From contig MDYQ01000479.1 of NCBI GenBank assembly GCA_003024175.1, forward strand, positions 1 to 64,000: a DNA stretch of 64,000 nucleotides. The letters are read 5' to 3'. The position numbers were made by a program, and so were the translations under genes. Shown here in pieces: positions 20,305 to 32,912 of this stretch (position 1 is the first letter of the stretch; the number at the start of each line of letters is the position of its first letter). The notes below the pieces were generated by a model. It made no database searches and was not told the origin of the DNA. It worked only from the letters and a program-made list of their open reading frames with translations. Source of the DNA: Planoprotostelium fungivorum. Lineage: Eukaryota > Evosea > Variosea > Cavosteliida > Cavosteliaceae.

Positions 20305-22324
20305 ATGATGAAGCCTCCACCTCCACCCAATGCACCTGTCAGACCACTGGGTGACTCTTTCACCCTTCTTTTCGTCTCACCCTCGGCAGAATTTCTCGAT
20401 ACGAGGTCGATATTGAGCATGGCGACAGAGTATCACATCATCATGCAACACGAGATCAAAAAGATCACAGAGACACAGGTGAGAAGAGATGGAGAGAAGA
20501 GGATGACATCCTCAGCAAACATCCATCACGAAGATCGTGGAAGTGGAGAAGAGAGCGACGAGAGCGTTGACCCTGACGAAGGAGAGATGCAACGACGTTC
20601 GATCGTTCCAGAAGGCCATGAGCGAGAGTGAGGAATAGAAAAGGGAAGAACTGAATCGTTCAGTCGACAAGATGTCCCTCACCATCGAGAGAGTTCGATC
20701 CGAGCTGATGGATCTCATTGCAAAGATGGAGTACTTCAACGACATGGTGCCCGAGGACATGAGAGAGTCCATCCATCAGAGCTGCACCTCCGACTGTGCC
20801 ATGTGCACGAATCGATCACAGAGGATGACACCCATGACACCCAGAGTGAAGACCCTGAATCGATCGACCAGCGGTCTCAGTTCTCCTCCCACCTCTCCCA
20901 CGAAGGTGAGGGGGTTCTCCATCACCGGAAGGAAGAAGAACAAGAACAATCGTTCGTCCATCGGTGAGCACAGTGAGAAACGACCGCTGACCTTAGCAGA
21001 GGGTTTAAATCGCAGTGAAGAGTGGGTCGTCCGGATAGGCAACATGCTGCAGATCAACAGTGAGACCTATCTCAGATTGGTCGAGGTGAGTGAGGGTAGA
21101 AATGTATCTGATGTGATCAGACTCTGGATCAACGAAGGTATTCGTCTCTAACGATACAACGGTCCGTGGCACAATCACAACCACTCAGCGAAGAAGAGGA
21201 ATTCAGACAGGTGAGAATGATCGATGTACCAAAATGAATGGCATAGCTCTCGCGTCTCATCAAATTGGATGTCCCACGGACCTTCTTCCCCGGAGTTGAA
21301 TTTGGGACAGAGAGACCATTTGAGAGATTCGGAAATCCGATGACTTACGGTGATTTCTGCGACTCGACGACTCGACTGTTAGAAATGTGTGTCTCATGAT
21401 CACATCGTACATCGACTCACTGTGTAGGTACATCGTCTTCAGACCATCCGTGGGTTATGTGTGTGCACCATCGTATGACTGAGACTGACACCGCTAGTCC
21501 CAGGGAATGTCGTATGTAGCTAGCATGCTTCTCATCTTCCTCAATCAATCGGATGCATTCATCTCGTTTGCCAACCTGCTGGAGAATCACTTTTTCTCTT
21601 CCATCTTCAGAATGGATGTGAAGGAGGTGGATCACATTTCAATTCGTTCACTCAACGACGCAGATGGCAAAGCACTTCACCTTGTACGAACTCATCTTCT
21701 CTCAAAATCTCCCCTCTCTCTACGAGCACTTTAGAGGATTCTCTATCACTCCTGATCAATATTTGTTGAGCTGGTGATTCTCTCACTCTCGTTCACACCT
21801 CTATCTTCTCGTTCACACATCTCTATTGTCTCTTCCTCTCACTCATACTCTTTCATTCATCGTCATCTCCTCATTCCACTCTCGCTCATCTGATGGAAGG
21901 TTATCCACGATATTCTGTAAAGTTCTTCCTCTGCCGCTGTGTTGCAGAGTGTGGGATCGCTTCTTAGAGTACGGGGAGTTATACCTCCTGCAGACGGCCA
22001 TTGGTGGGTGAAAGTGAGGAATCTCTCTCATCGTTGCAGGAATCCTTCGTCTATTCAATTCTCGTCTCGTTCGGTTCACCTTCGAAGAGATCGTGGATTT
22101 CCTCAAGAATCTTCCGCTGGTGGGACCGTCTTCCACCTTACGTTTTCATTCTCATCGTCTGTTCTTACCGATTGTATCACTCTTGTTTCTATTTACTCTC
22201 GCATTGCCTTCTCAGTCTCACACAGGAGGGTCTGTCTGAAGATGATTTCTTGGAATCCATTAACTCAGTAATAACACCCTTCTATGCTTCTCGAATTGTC
22301 GACAAACTATCTGCCATAAAGTGA
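20305..22324 (+). CDS. TBC-domain Rab GTPase-activating protein
   Basis: Predicted Rab-GAP. The N-terminal half is helical and coiled-coil-like (EYHIIMQHEIKKITETQ, LNRSVDKMSLTIERVRSELM), followed by an S/T/P linker. The TBC domain starts around LIKLDVPRTFF, giving the IxxDxxR arginine finger. Splicing to TCCCAG gives GYSQGMSYVASMLL, the YxQ glutamine finger. Later blocks are VWDRFLEYGELYLLQTAI, FEEIVDFLKNLPLVGP and EGLSEDDFLESINSV, ending in KLSAIK and TGA. About nine exons. One junction at 20628-20648 would be a 21-nt intron, without which the frame stops. Start is the ATG at 20305 or 20308. Confidence 0.85.
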
Positions 22325-22412
22325 TTCGTGTGCTTCCTCTCTTTCTATCAAGTAGCTGTCGAGCGAGAAGAATGACGTGTCAACGTTGGTGACGATCTAT
22401 TACACAATTGAA

Positions 22413-22690
22413 TCATTGGTGAGTCTTGGTCTAGAATCCTCATCAGTCACACTCTTGGATAATAGATTACCTTGTTATCTTCCGGATGAGGTTTGTTCAA
22501 ACCAGGTCCTTCTTGCTTCTGCTTGGCAGATAAGGTACTATTAGTCGGTACCTTTCCTCCTCGTAGTCCGTTAGTCTCAGGATCATACAGAAACTGCATG
22601 TCAAGTCAATATATGAATGGAAGAGGACCATACCTTGTATAAACCGAATACTGCGACAACAGCTACAGTGGTCTTGATAGGGAATCTCAT
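22413..22690 (-). CDS. small single-pass membrane protein
   Basis: Exon 1 from 22690 reads MRFPIKTTVAVVAVFGLYK, one hydrophobic helix with positive residues in front. A 40-nt GT-AG intron (GTATGGTCC to ATGCAG) joins FLYDPETNGLRGGKVPTNST and SAKQKQEGPGLNKPHPEDN. A last short exon may end THQ with TGA at 22413; without that intron the stop would be near 22447. About 65-70 residues. The pattern suits a small mitochondrial inner membrane or ER protein, but I cannot name it. It diverges from the guanylate kinase gene. Confidence 0.6.
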
Positions 22691-22926
22691 TGTCGTGTGT
22701 GCGTGTGCTGGGGTGTGAAACATTGCACCGAGATTTCCCTCCTCTACAACCTTTTTGTTCGTCCGAGCCAGCAGCCTCACCGAGTCAGATCCTGAGGCAC
22801 ATCTGATTCAGACTAACCCCTTGAGATTGTTGCCGTTTCACCCATATTGTTGAAACATTACCTGGAGCAATTTGGAAAACTAAAAATGGGTTCTGCATCA
22901 CCACAGAAATCTAAAAGCAGGAAGGT

Positions 22927-23824
22927 ATGGCAGACGCCGATATGGCCAGTGTCCAAGAGATTCTGGAGGATTTCCTCTCGAATCTCCTGACGAACAAGCC
23001 TACAGACGTCTTCTCATTCACAAGGGACTATTTCACAGCATTTCATCAACCCCCTTCAAACCAGTCTCTGAATTCTCACCGACCCGTGGTCATCACTGGC
23101 CCATCTGGTGTAGGGAAAGGAACTTGTGAGTAGGACTCCGATGATGATCCTGACGCAGCGTAGTGATAAATAGGCTGAGATCTGAATATCCTGACAAATT
23201 TGCCTTCAGTGTGAGTCATACTTCTCGGTCTCCTCGTCCTGGCGAGAGGGAAGGTGATGCACTCTCATCGTTCGAGTTCTGAATGATCGTTAGGAGTAGA
23301 TTATCATTTTACCACAAAAGAGGAAATCCAACGCCAGATCAACGAAGGAGCATTCGTAGAGCATGCGATTGTACACGGGAATTATTACGGTACAAGCCGG
23401 GTAATCAGATCGAAATCATCCTATACTGAAAAGAACAGCACGCTGTTGAGAGGGTGAGAGACAGTGGGAAGATTTGCTTGCTCGACATCGATATACAAGG
23501 AGCTAAACAAGGTGAAGCTCATTCATCTCGCTTTCTTGACATCAAGCAGTGAAACAAACTGATTTAAATGCACGATTCTTGTTCATAACTCCTCCTTCGT
23601 TTGGGGTGCTAGAGAGCCGACTGAGAGGCAGAGGTATATATAGCTTCATCCTCTTTTATTGAACGTAAGAAGGTACGGAGAGAGAAGAGGATGTTATCAA
23701 AAGACTAGAGGGAGCCAAGAGAGAACTAGATTTCTTGGATAGCTCTCACTCCTTCTTTGATGCTGTAATCGTCAACAATAAGCTGGAAGAATCGTATTCG
23801 CAGTTCAAAGATTTCTTTGGATGA
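22927..23824 (+). CDS. guanylate kinase with N-terminal RIIa-like domain
   Basis: Converts GMP and ATP to GDP and ADP. The kinase is complete: P-loop GPSGVGKGT, LRSEYPDKFAFS, VSHTSRSPRPGE, VDYHFTTKEEIQRQI, HGNYYGTS, ICLLDIDIQGAK, FLFITPPS, then the C-terminal VIVNNKLEESYSQFKDFFG. It is cut into about seven small exons by 30-60 nt introns. Before it lie some 60 residues including VQEILEDFLSNLLTNKPTDV and FTRDYFTAF, which look like the RIIa/DPY30-type dimerisation-docking helix pair. Such heads are common on axonemal and AKAP-bound proteins, so a flagellar location is plausible. An upstream ATG at about 22887 (MGSASPQK) is in another frame. Confidence 0.87.
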
Positions 23825-24045
23825 ACTGAATGAGAAGATCTTGTGATTTATCCACCAGGTCAATTTGCACCGTTCTGTATTCGTCAAAGATAAAGAAGAG
23901 AAAGATGGGTCATTATTTTGGGTGCGAAAATGGACCAAAATTTTGGAAAGAGCCCGTTGTAAATTCCTGCTATCCGTTCAGGAAACCCATTCAATGAAAG
24001 AAGCAAGTACACCAACACAAAAGAACACAATTTACACGGCACAAC

Positions 24046-25650
24046 ATGGAAGAGATTCTGCAGTACTTCTCGACCGCCTCAGGGAACCCTTTCTTCACTT
24101 CCAGTATGGCCTTAATGGCCATTGGAGCTGTTTTAGCTAGTCTGGCAACTCTCTATCACTTCGCTTCGGATTACGTGTACAGCCGCATGGTCGTCTCCAT
24201 CAGTGTGGACTCGGATGATGTCTGCTTCGACTGGCTGGAATCATGGATTGAGAAGCAGAATTTCTTTACCAACACACGATCTCTCATTGCTGAGACAGAG
24301 TGGAAGTCTGGTGAGCTCTTAGCCCTACTCAAATTCGTCCCTGACATGGGTGACCATTATTTTCAGTGAGTGAACCACAGATCGATCGTTCGCACATTCT
24401 GATCTCCAGTTAGATTCGAAGGAAAATGGGTCTGGATGACAAAGATCAAGGAACAGAAGACTGCGGCTCAGGATCGCTCTACCATGACAATCAGACTGCG
24501 TACAATAGCTTCGTAAGCTTTGCATCGATGAGATACGATCTGACATCACCGTACAGAAGTACAGAACCTTTAATGCGCATCCTCTCCGCTGCTCGTGACA
24601 TGCGACAAGAGCAGATGACCAAAGAGATCGAGATCTGGACGGCCGCTAATGATTACTGGGATTCAGAGTTCACGAAGAGCAAGCGCCCTCTCTCTTCCGT
24701 CATCTTGGACGAGAAGATCAAGTCAGACATGCTCAACGACATCGAGACCTTCCTCCAAGCAAAAGAATGGTACGTCGCCAGAGGACTCCCCTACCGCAGG
24801 GGATACCTTCTGTACGGCCCTCCCGGCTGCGGAAAGTCATCCTCTCTCTTCTCTATCGCCGGTCACTTCCAAATGAACATCTGCGTCTTATCTCTCAACG
24901 GTGCAAACATGAACGATCACGCTCTGGGAAGGTTGATGCAGTCCCTCCCCAGCAGAGCCATCGTACTCTTAGAGGACGTCGATTGCCTCTTTGTCGATCG
25001 AAAGGTGAACTCATCGACCCTTCTCTTCCCAGCTGAATTCCACAGATCGGCGTGGACTCTGCGAAAGTGAGCTTTTCTGCTCTGTTGAACGTTATCGATG
25101 GTGTCAGCGCGGGAGAGGTGAGACGATCGTCCACATTTCCACTGAACAAAGACAGGGGAGGATCATCTTCATGACGACAAACCATAAGGAGAGACTCTCG
25201 AAAGCTCTCATCCGGCCAGGCAGGATCGACAGGCAGTTCATGTTCGACCTCGCCACCAAGACACAGCTCTCCGCTATGTTCGAACTCTTCTATCCTGGAG
25301 AAAAGGAAAGAGCCGAGGAGTTTGCCTCGTTAGTCCCCGACAAGGGTGTATCACCCGCTGCCGTCCAAGGTCATCTTCTGAATTACCGTGAGAACCCCAG
25401 GGCAGCCATAGAATCCATCTCAGAGCTGCTGATGTACGACGAGAGGATGAAGGAGGAGATGCAAGAGATCAAGAGCAAGGAGGTCACAGAAGTCAAGGAC
25501 ACAGAGAAGAGCACGGAGGAGAAGGAAACAGAAAAGGGTGCAGAAGAGAAGGAAACAGAGAAGACAGGAAAGATCGATGAGAAGAATACTGCGGACCTCG
25601 CCGCAGAGAAAACAGCAGGGAGAGAAGTGTTGATCAGCTCTGCTGCGTAG
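24046..25650 (+). CDS. BCS1L: BCS1 mitochondrial AAA chaperone
   Basis: Inner-membrane AAA ATPase that moves the folded Rieske protein across the membrane during complex III assembly. Start ATG 24046. An N-terminal TM helix (SSMALMAIGAVLASLATLYH) is followed by the BCS1_N domain (GKWVWMTKIKEQK). The AAA module has GYLLYGPPGCGKSS (Walker A), IVLLEDVDCLFVDR (Walker B), LLNVIDGVSAGEGRIIFMT and RPGRIDRQFMF (arginine finger). Three or four short introns. The C-terminus carries an unusual repeat-like K/E/T tail of about 60 residues (STEEKETEKGAEEKETEKTG) that standard BCS1 lacks. It shares only 24 bp with the converging CTC1-like gene. Confidence 0.93.
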
Positions 25651-25674
25651 ATAAAAGGTACAATTTTGAGATCC

Positions 25675-28600
25675 CTAACTTGGTTGTGTATCATCGATCA
25701 GGTCGAGCAATTGGTCCGTCGTCTCCGAGTAGAGTAAATCCTTCAGTTGAACGCACTGTAGATATTTTCCATTCTCGTACTGCCTCGCGTACACCACCAC
25801 CGGTCGGTTGATCTTGTGGGTAGATAGTTGTTTGTACAGTTGCTTGCATGTCTTTTCGTCCACCGTTGTCCGTCGATTGATCTTGAATTCTCCCTCGTAA
25901 TACTCCACAATCTCCCGTTGTATGTCCCTCAATGTCCTGCACCTCCTCAGATGAGGACGAGGGAGATCTCACCGTTCGTCACAGCGTAACAGGATTTGTA
26001 AGTGCGCTGGATCGTTGATGAATAAACTCGCTTTGGCACTGCTATCTTCTATCATACAGAGGACTTTATATTGTACCTCTGTTCCCGAACTGATAAATGG
26101 TTAACAGATATTTCGTATTATATCGTACTCACTCGAATGTACACTGGATGGATAAAATTGTTATCAAATCAACATTGATACATACCACTTGGCTATGATA
26201 TGATTCCAAGCTACTGATCAGAACTGGTTTACTTGGCCCGATTCTGATTGATATTGAGCTTTTAGTAAGCCTAATATGATAGCCCACGTGAACAAATGGT
26301 CCGATTTTTCTCCATATCCTAAAGTGAGAATGATTGGTGAGATGTGCCGGTGCGTGAAATACAAATTTCCCTTTTTCGATATCACTCTCCTCACGTTCGA
26401 TATGTTCAATCGCATTCCCTCGATGATCCCTCTAAGTGTCTCATACTCTCCCTCCTTGCTCTTCCGAAAAGGAAGGAAGACCTTCTCCTCTCAGTTCTCT
26501 CTCTACGCGTTCTCTCTCACTGAGATCCTATCGAGCTGATTGATCGTCGATTGTAATAAGATTTTCATGCCAGGCTCGTGACTTCCAGACTTATCATCGA
26601 TCGACTTCTCTACCACGATCCCTCTGATTCCCTCCTCTCCCATCTTTTTTATGTCATTCTCCTTCTCTCCTCGTCTCTCACGTGTTCACTCATCGCTTGA
26701 TGTACGTCCAGCGTCATCGTCTCCTTCTCGATCTCCCTCTTCATTTTCACTGCCTTCACTCTCAATCCTTGTCTCTTCCTTCCTCACCTCTTTATCACTC
26801 AGACGGATGGGTGATGGCCAGTTGATGATCCGACTCCATTGGATCCCTTCTTCCGTATTGATGTTGTCTTCCACGTTGAGGCTCGAGAATGATTTGTAGA
26901 TTTGTCCTCTATAGCTCCACCTGCACAGCTCTGCCTCCACTGCTCTCTTCAGCTGGCATTTCACCTGTTCATCTCACCATTATGAGCCTCATACACGTTA
27001 TTTCTAAGCCTCAACTGAGCGTCGCTTTGACTTCTATATAACATCACTAGACTTCCCACGGGCAAGAAGGGATATTCCTTGAGTGATGTACCGCTGATCT
27101 TGACAGTCCCCTTCTGTTGCTTCTCAGTCTCACTCTCTTCATTTCTTACCTTTTCCACTGTCTCATTCTTGTGTCGGTTCATTCTGCTGACGATCTTACC
27201 TTCTATCTTGAAGCAAGATTCATCCTTACTATGCTCGACGTGATTCTTCCGATAGATCTACTGCCATCAGTCGAGAACATGTAAGGAACCAACCAAGCAA
27301 ATGATGTAATCGTATTCTCTGTCCCCCTTGCCAGTATTCGTGAGAGTGATCTTCTTCTTCGTCTCCCCGTACTTGAAAATGATCTCGGCATCTTCTTCCA
27401 AATTGTTGACGATAATGTAATACATCCTCTTCTTCCTTTTCAATAGAAGATCCTTCATCATCATTCGGTAATCCGTCCTGTTGATGACGTTCAACTCACC
27501 TCCAACACGACTGTATAAGATCGTATCAACCACACAGAACCCAAGACCCTCTCCTTGTCGTAGATCTATGTATGTCATGGATCATTCATTGTGTGTCTCA
27601 CCGGGTAGTTGAGGAGTAAGGGGATGTCACCCGAATCATCCGATAAGAGAAGAGAACCATCATCTTCGTTGACTCTTATCTTCCCCATCAGGCTCAATCT
27701 ACCATCTGATCTCCTCGTCACAGGCTTATTACACTCCATTTCCTCTTCGATGTCTCCAAACAAGTCCCTCGGTATCTCATTCATCGTCAACACCTTGGGT
27801 TTCCTCTTCTCCCTTCTGATCTCTCATTCTCTTCCTTTTCGTCTCTCCTCACCTCTCGAGATGGCTCCTGTGATCCATCAAACTCTCATAGATGTCCGTT
27901 TTTCTTCTTTCAATTGATTCTATCTTCGCTCCTGTCATCTTGCACACTTGTTCTACACTCTTCTCTGCATCTTCTCTCCTCTCTCTCATGTCCTGTCCTC
28001 GTTATCTCACATCTCTTCCATATTCACCTTCGGATAGATCTTCCTCTTCATCTTGTTCCACAGTCCTTCCTTCTCAAACTTTCTCTTCATCCTCTCGCAG
28101 CAGTCGAATACCCTTTCGTAGTGAGTCGATCAGTGGATGAGATCTATTCACCAGGATAACGTCGGTACAGTCAGTAATCTCCATAATCCTCTCAATTGTG
28201 ATGTGTCTTGACGGAGCTTTACGTAGGATGAAGGATTCAAGTCTTGAGAGAATTCGAGGACGGTGATCTGAGTGTACATCGATGCTGCCAGACCCTACTG
28301 TTGTGTGAAAGACGGACCGAGAGAAAAAACTCACATGCAACATGCCGTAGAGGTATACGGGACGAACGTTGTACAATATGAGGCAAGATCCCACCCTCAT
28401 TCCCCTACCCTGATTGGACATTGGATGGTCCATGAGGTACACCGACACTCTGTTGTCCATTTCAATCACCGAATCTTGTCTCCATCCCGTCACGGTGCCC
28501 GTATAGTCTATCTCCCTCTTGCTCTCTGTTCTCCCTTTCATCTTTTCAGTCCATCTCTGTTTCTCCTCCTCACCTCCTTCTTCCTTCTCTTCCTCGTTTT

Positions 28601-29755
28601 GTGAGACAGTTATCCTCGTATCTGACGTAGCCACTAAGAGTGTTCTACTCTTCATGGATGTGTTCAGTAACCGATACTCTCTCAAATGAGACAGCGTGAT
28701 CTCTTCGTACATCTGAATCATCATCTGAGCACGAATGGATCACATTGAATCACCTGCAATAATCGATGCCACTTCAATCCAGATTGATGTGGCTGCTCGT
28801 GTCGATCGTGAAATAGGATGCTCAGTGTCTGTTCTTCACGACTATTTGTGCAGCTGCATCCATTAATCGATATCGTGTATCACATCTCTACCTGGATAGT
28901 CGAACCATGAAGAATGAAGACGGAATCAATTTTTCGCTGCCTTCGTTGCCACGATCAAAGAATATGATCGGAGAGAAGCCAGTGATCTGCCCTTTCAGGT
29001 GCACGAAACGAGTCTCATCTGCACTCTTCTCTTCTCCTCTTCTCCTCTTCTTTCCTCTCCTCTCTCGACTGTACTCCTCTATGCTTCTGTAGATCTCTAT
29101 GCTTTCATCCCTCTGGTTGTGTACGGGCTCCATTAAGACATACTCCACGATCTGTCGTTTCGTTGGCACTTCTGCGAAATGATGACACACCTCTACATAA
29201 CGATCGTATTCTTCGTTCTCGTATGTGAAGTATTGACAGGGCCGATTTGAATCGATGGGTGCAGAATGGATGTAATGGAATCGTGTGCAAACACAGAGAC
29301 AGGGAGGCCCTTGTCGGTTCAATTGAAGACTGTTTGAAGAAGGTGGGTTGAGGAATTCACAATTCACTCCGCTTTGATCTGAGCTTCCTTCGGACAGTTG
29401 GAAAGAGCCATCTGCAGGTTGGACGTAGATGAGTCCTAATAACAGAGAGAGCTGGCAGATCGTCAGTCTCCGTGAGAAGTGATGTCGTTACCTCCACAGA
29501 AGAATTCGAAGGAGGAGATTCATGTGAACCTGATCGATGTGAGAAAGATCGTCGAAATCGACTGACCTGCGAATGATTTTGTTGCAGAAGACAGATCGTT
29601 TGGTGTGTATATTCTTGGATTCTTGTGGTCGCGTAGTCGTAGAAGATCACTTGATCTTCGAAACCATATCTCCGCTTCCAGTTGAGATGAGGCAAGACGA
29701 TGCAACGTCTCTCTCAAATTCTGATCGATCGCATCGATCATCCTCAATTCATCTG
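25675..29755 (-). CDS. CTC1-like OB-fold protein (telomere CST complex)
   Basis: A long minus-strand gene of many exons, judged from open blocks linked by 35-60 nt introns. Blocks, 5' to 3': DQVIFYDYATTRIQEYTHQT; LIYVQPADGSFQLSEGS; VHLKGQITGFSPIIFF; YTGTVTGWRQDSVIEMDNRV with MRVGSCLILYNVRPVYLYG; RLSLMGKIRVNEDDGSLLLS; IVNNLEEDAEIIFKYGE; a very acidic insert; LRGIIEGMRLNISNVRRVI; and near the end VLCMIEDSSAKASLFINDPA, finishing DLIDDTQPS. Repeated beta-rich units with LxGxI, ILxNVR and DSSAxAxLF patterns are what CTC1 shows. CTC1 works with STN1 and TEN1 to protect telomere ends and help polymerase alpha. It could instead be another RPA-like protein, or two adjacent genes. The start lies near 29755-29870 and is not fixed. 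Confidence 0.5.
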
Positions 29756-29990
29756 ATCTTGAAAATGTGCGGACATTTCTTCAACGACTCTATCTACAAA
29801 CCACTGTTTGAGATGTCACACATTATCACATCTTTGGTGAATGATCGTTCTGCTCTGAACCAACAAACTCATGTGTAATTATCTAGATGCACTTTCGTCT
29901 CACTGGACAGAAGGAGCATCGTACGATGATTGTTGCCATTTTTAGAACAAATATCCGAGCAAGCCAGGAAATCAAAATACGCAAACCGCC

Positions 29991-32688
29991 ATGACAGAAA
30001 CCGACGGCGGTGGAGAACTTGTTCGCGCTGTAGCGGCTTATGCGGCACAACGGGATGATGAGTTGGGCATAGAGGTGTGCTAAACTCTCTTTGACGATGG
30101 TGTGGTAACATAGATCAGGTCGGTGATGTCATAGAAGTAGTTAAGAAGTTTGAAGATTCATGGTGGAGAGGGAGATTGAATGGAAAGGAGGGTTTCTTCC
30201 CCTCAACATTCACGAAACCTCAACAGACGAATGCAGGTGTGTATGTCTGAAATGAAGTCTGTTTGATAACACTGTAAAGAGGAGGTGCATCCCGAGAAAA
30301 CATCACAGTCGAAAGCTTCAACCAAGAGTGCCAAACAAGAGGCTGCAGGTGAATGAGCCTGGCTGAATCGTCATTGACTGAAAACAGAAGAAGAGTCGGA
30401 AGACGAGGAGTCAGAGGAGGAATCAGAAGATGATTCGGAGGAAGAGGAGGAATCAGAAGATGAATCTGAAGGTGATGGATAACAATGTGAACATATATCT
30501 GACACCAGATAAGATGAGTCAGAAGCAGAGGAAATACAACCACCCAAACTGGCAAAGAAACAATCATCTGCTTCCGTCAAGTCTGCCAAGAAACCCACAG
30601 GACTGATCAACGTCCAGCCAGCGAAGGTAAAAATTGGACCAAAGAAAAAGAAGGCAATAGCAGCTCCTCAAATCAATACGACTGCCCTGCGAAAAGGAAA
30701 CTTGTCCGCCGTATCGAAGGCTTCTAAAACTACCGCCAAAGGGGCCACGTACGGTAGATATGGTAAACCGAGGTCAGCAATATCCTCATTCAGCAAGGGT
30801 TCCACGTACAGTTACCGCACTAACATCACCACTTTGCGAAGAGGGCCACGAAGCGCAACATCGACGATGACGAAAGGAGCATCGATTCTTATTCCGAAGG
30901 GAGTGATGGACGCCGACGAACTGAGGCGGTATAGAGATATCTTAGGGCAGAAGGATAGAGAAATTGAGGCTTTGAAAGCGGAGGTGTGGTGAATGCGGAG
31001 ATCGATGGAAATGTAATGAACCAAAGGTAAAAACCTTGCACAGCCTCCAGAATAGACAAGATAAAGCCATACGAGTGATGGACCTAGAGAAGGGCGACCT
31101 CCCACGAATTCTTCAATCGATGTCCGAGGAACTCCGAATGCAGAAAGACAAGACAAGAGAATACAGAGAACGACATGCACAGAGCGAGAAGCATCAGAAG
31201 GCTCAACACGAGGAGATCATGAGTCTGAAGAAGAAAATCACTTCAATGGAGAAGTTCCTAAAGCAGAAGAACATCGATCCAGCTACGATGGGGAAGAAAG
31301 CTACCAAAGAGTTGGCAAAGAAAGACGAGCTGATCGAAGACCTCCGTCACAAACTTGCCCTATTGCAGAAGGTAATTCTTTTATTGAGGACTCAGGATAT
31401 TCAATAACAACAGGTGAAAGAGCAAGATGAGAGAAAAATGGCGAAACAGTCGAAAGAGTCAGCAGCCGAGATTGACAAACTCCGCTCAGAGATCGAGAAA
31501 TACAAAGAGATTTTGAGAGGCAGCGGCAACAATAGAGCCACTCGTACAGATGCTCAGGCACCAAAGAAAACAGAGAAATCCCCCAAATTACGACGGAAGA
31601 GTGTGGAGCGCCCAGTGGATGAGATTGGAGACGAAGGTCGCAACATGGAAGCAGAGCCACGTCTACCGAGGAGAAGCCAGAGACAAACAAACGACGAAAC
31701 ATCGCATCTCAACGCATCGATGGTCTCTAATGCAGCCCCAGCCCTCTTAGCCAATAGTCCCTCACAAAACCTCGCATCTTCTGAAATAGCTCCCGCATAT
31801 CCATCCGTTCCAACATCTGTACAGCCTCAACTCAATCAATTATCACCCCAACTTCAACCTACTCAGACATCCCATGCCAACGTAGACATCAATGAGATCA
31901 TCAACAAGATGCGTCTCTCCACCGCAGCGTCTGTTCCCATGGCTGCTGAGCCAGAGAAGAAGCCTGCACTATTTCAGACCAATCCATTGCCCCCTTCTTC
32001 GATGCCCATAGGTCCGGCCGGACTACAGACCCAGACGCAATCGTCCACAGTGCCCATTGCAGCCCCTCCAACCACAGTAGGCGCCGCAGGTGGTTTCAAG
32101 TTCAGTTTCGTGGACCAGAACCAACCTCCCTACGGAAGGGCCAAGACTGATCTCAACAACCCTTTCAAGAAGCTATCAGAACCCGCACCCTCTGTGGTGC
32201 CCACTGTACCCATCACCCCCGGCAACACCTCCTTGGTCACGGAGAGAAAGTTCGGTCCCGCCTTCGGTTCCACTGAAACCATCGATACCCCCACCAACGA
32301 ACCCACCAAGACGGTGCCCTCATGGATGTCGGTGGCTAAGTCGAACGGAAACGCGGAGGCTCCAAACGGAACAGGAGAGACAAAGTCAGTCCCCTCTTGG
32401 ATGTCGGGGAGAGCGACCACGTCGGGTAACAACAACACATCGACGACGGCAGACACAACTCCATCGACAATGGCGACGGTGGAGACCAAAGCAGTACCCT
32501 CTTGGATGAGCAAGCGGACGACGAATACGGAAACTACAGCGGGGTACACACCTACGGGGGCGGGAGGAGAGAGTAAGCCGAGTTGGATGGGAAATGGAGG
32601 CAGCAATGGAGGTCCAACGAAACCGAGTTGGGCTGGTGGTGGCGCAGACCCAAACAAGCCCACTTTCAGTTTCTTGCCAAAGAAGTAG
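29991..32688 (+). CDS. SH3-lebercilin ciliary protein
   Basis: Start ATG 29991. An SH3 domain comes first ([44 protein letters not shown]), split by one intron. A very acidic stretch (E/S/D repeats near 30400-30530) and a basic, S/T/K/G-rich region follow. Then comes a lebercilin-type coiled coil: [54 protein letters not shown] and [20 protein letters not shown]. Lebercilin (LCA5) is a ciliary and basal-body protein bound to intraflagellar transport. The C-terminal 250 residues are disordered, with five PSWM-type repeats ([33 protein letters not shown]), and end FSFLPKK. I know of no SH3 head on animal lebercilin. Confidence 0.78.
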
Positions 32689-32912
32689 CCTGATCCCGTT
32701 TTGAGAGATGAATAGAACGAGATAGAAAGATTATTATACACTGCTGTTCCGTTCTCGAAAGTCACTTCAAGTGCCACAAAAGAGACAGAAAAGAGAAGAG
32801 AATAAGTTGTGGAATCAGACAACTTTATGAAGAGTGGGTAAACATACGGCTCCCAGCATACTACCTGAGTAAGATAGCATGTTGGTAGAGTATCCCATAC
32901 ATCAATAGCCCT

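Noticed and set aside
23726-23938. Minus-strand ORF across the guanylate kinase 3' end
   Set aside because: It overlaps the conserved last exon of guanylate kinase and has no motif.
32130-32822. 230-codon minus-strand ORF
   Set aside because: Antisense of the low-complexity PSWM tail of the lebercilin gene; biased composition keeps the complement open.
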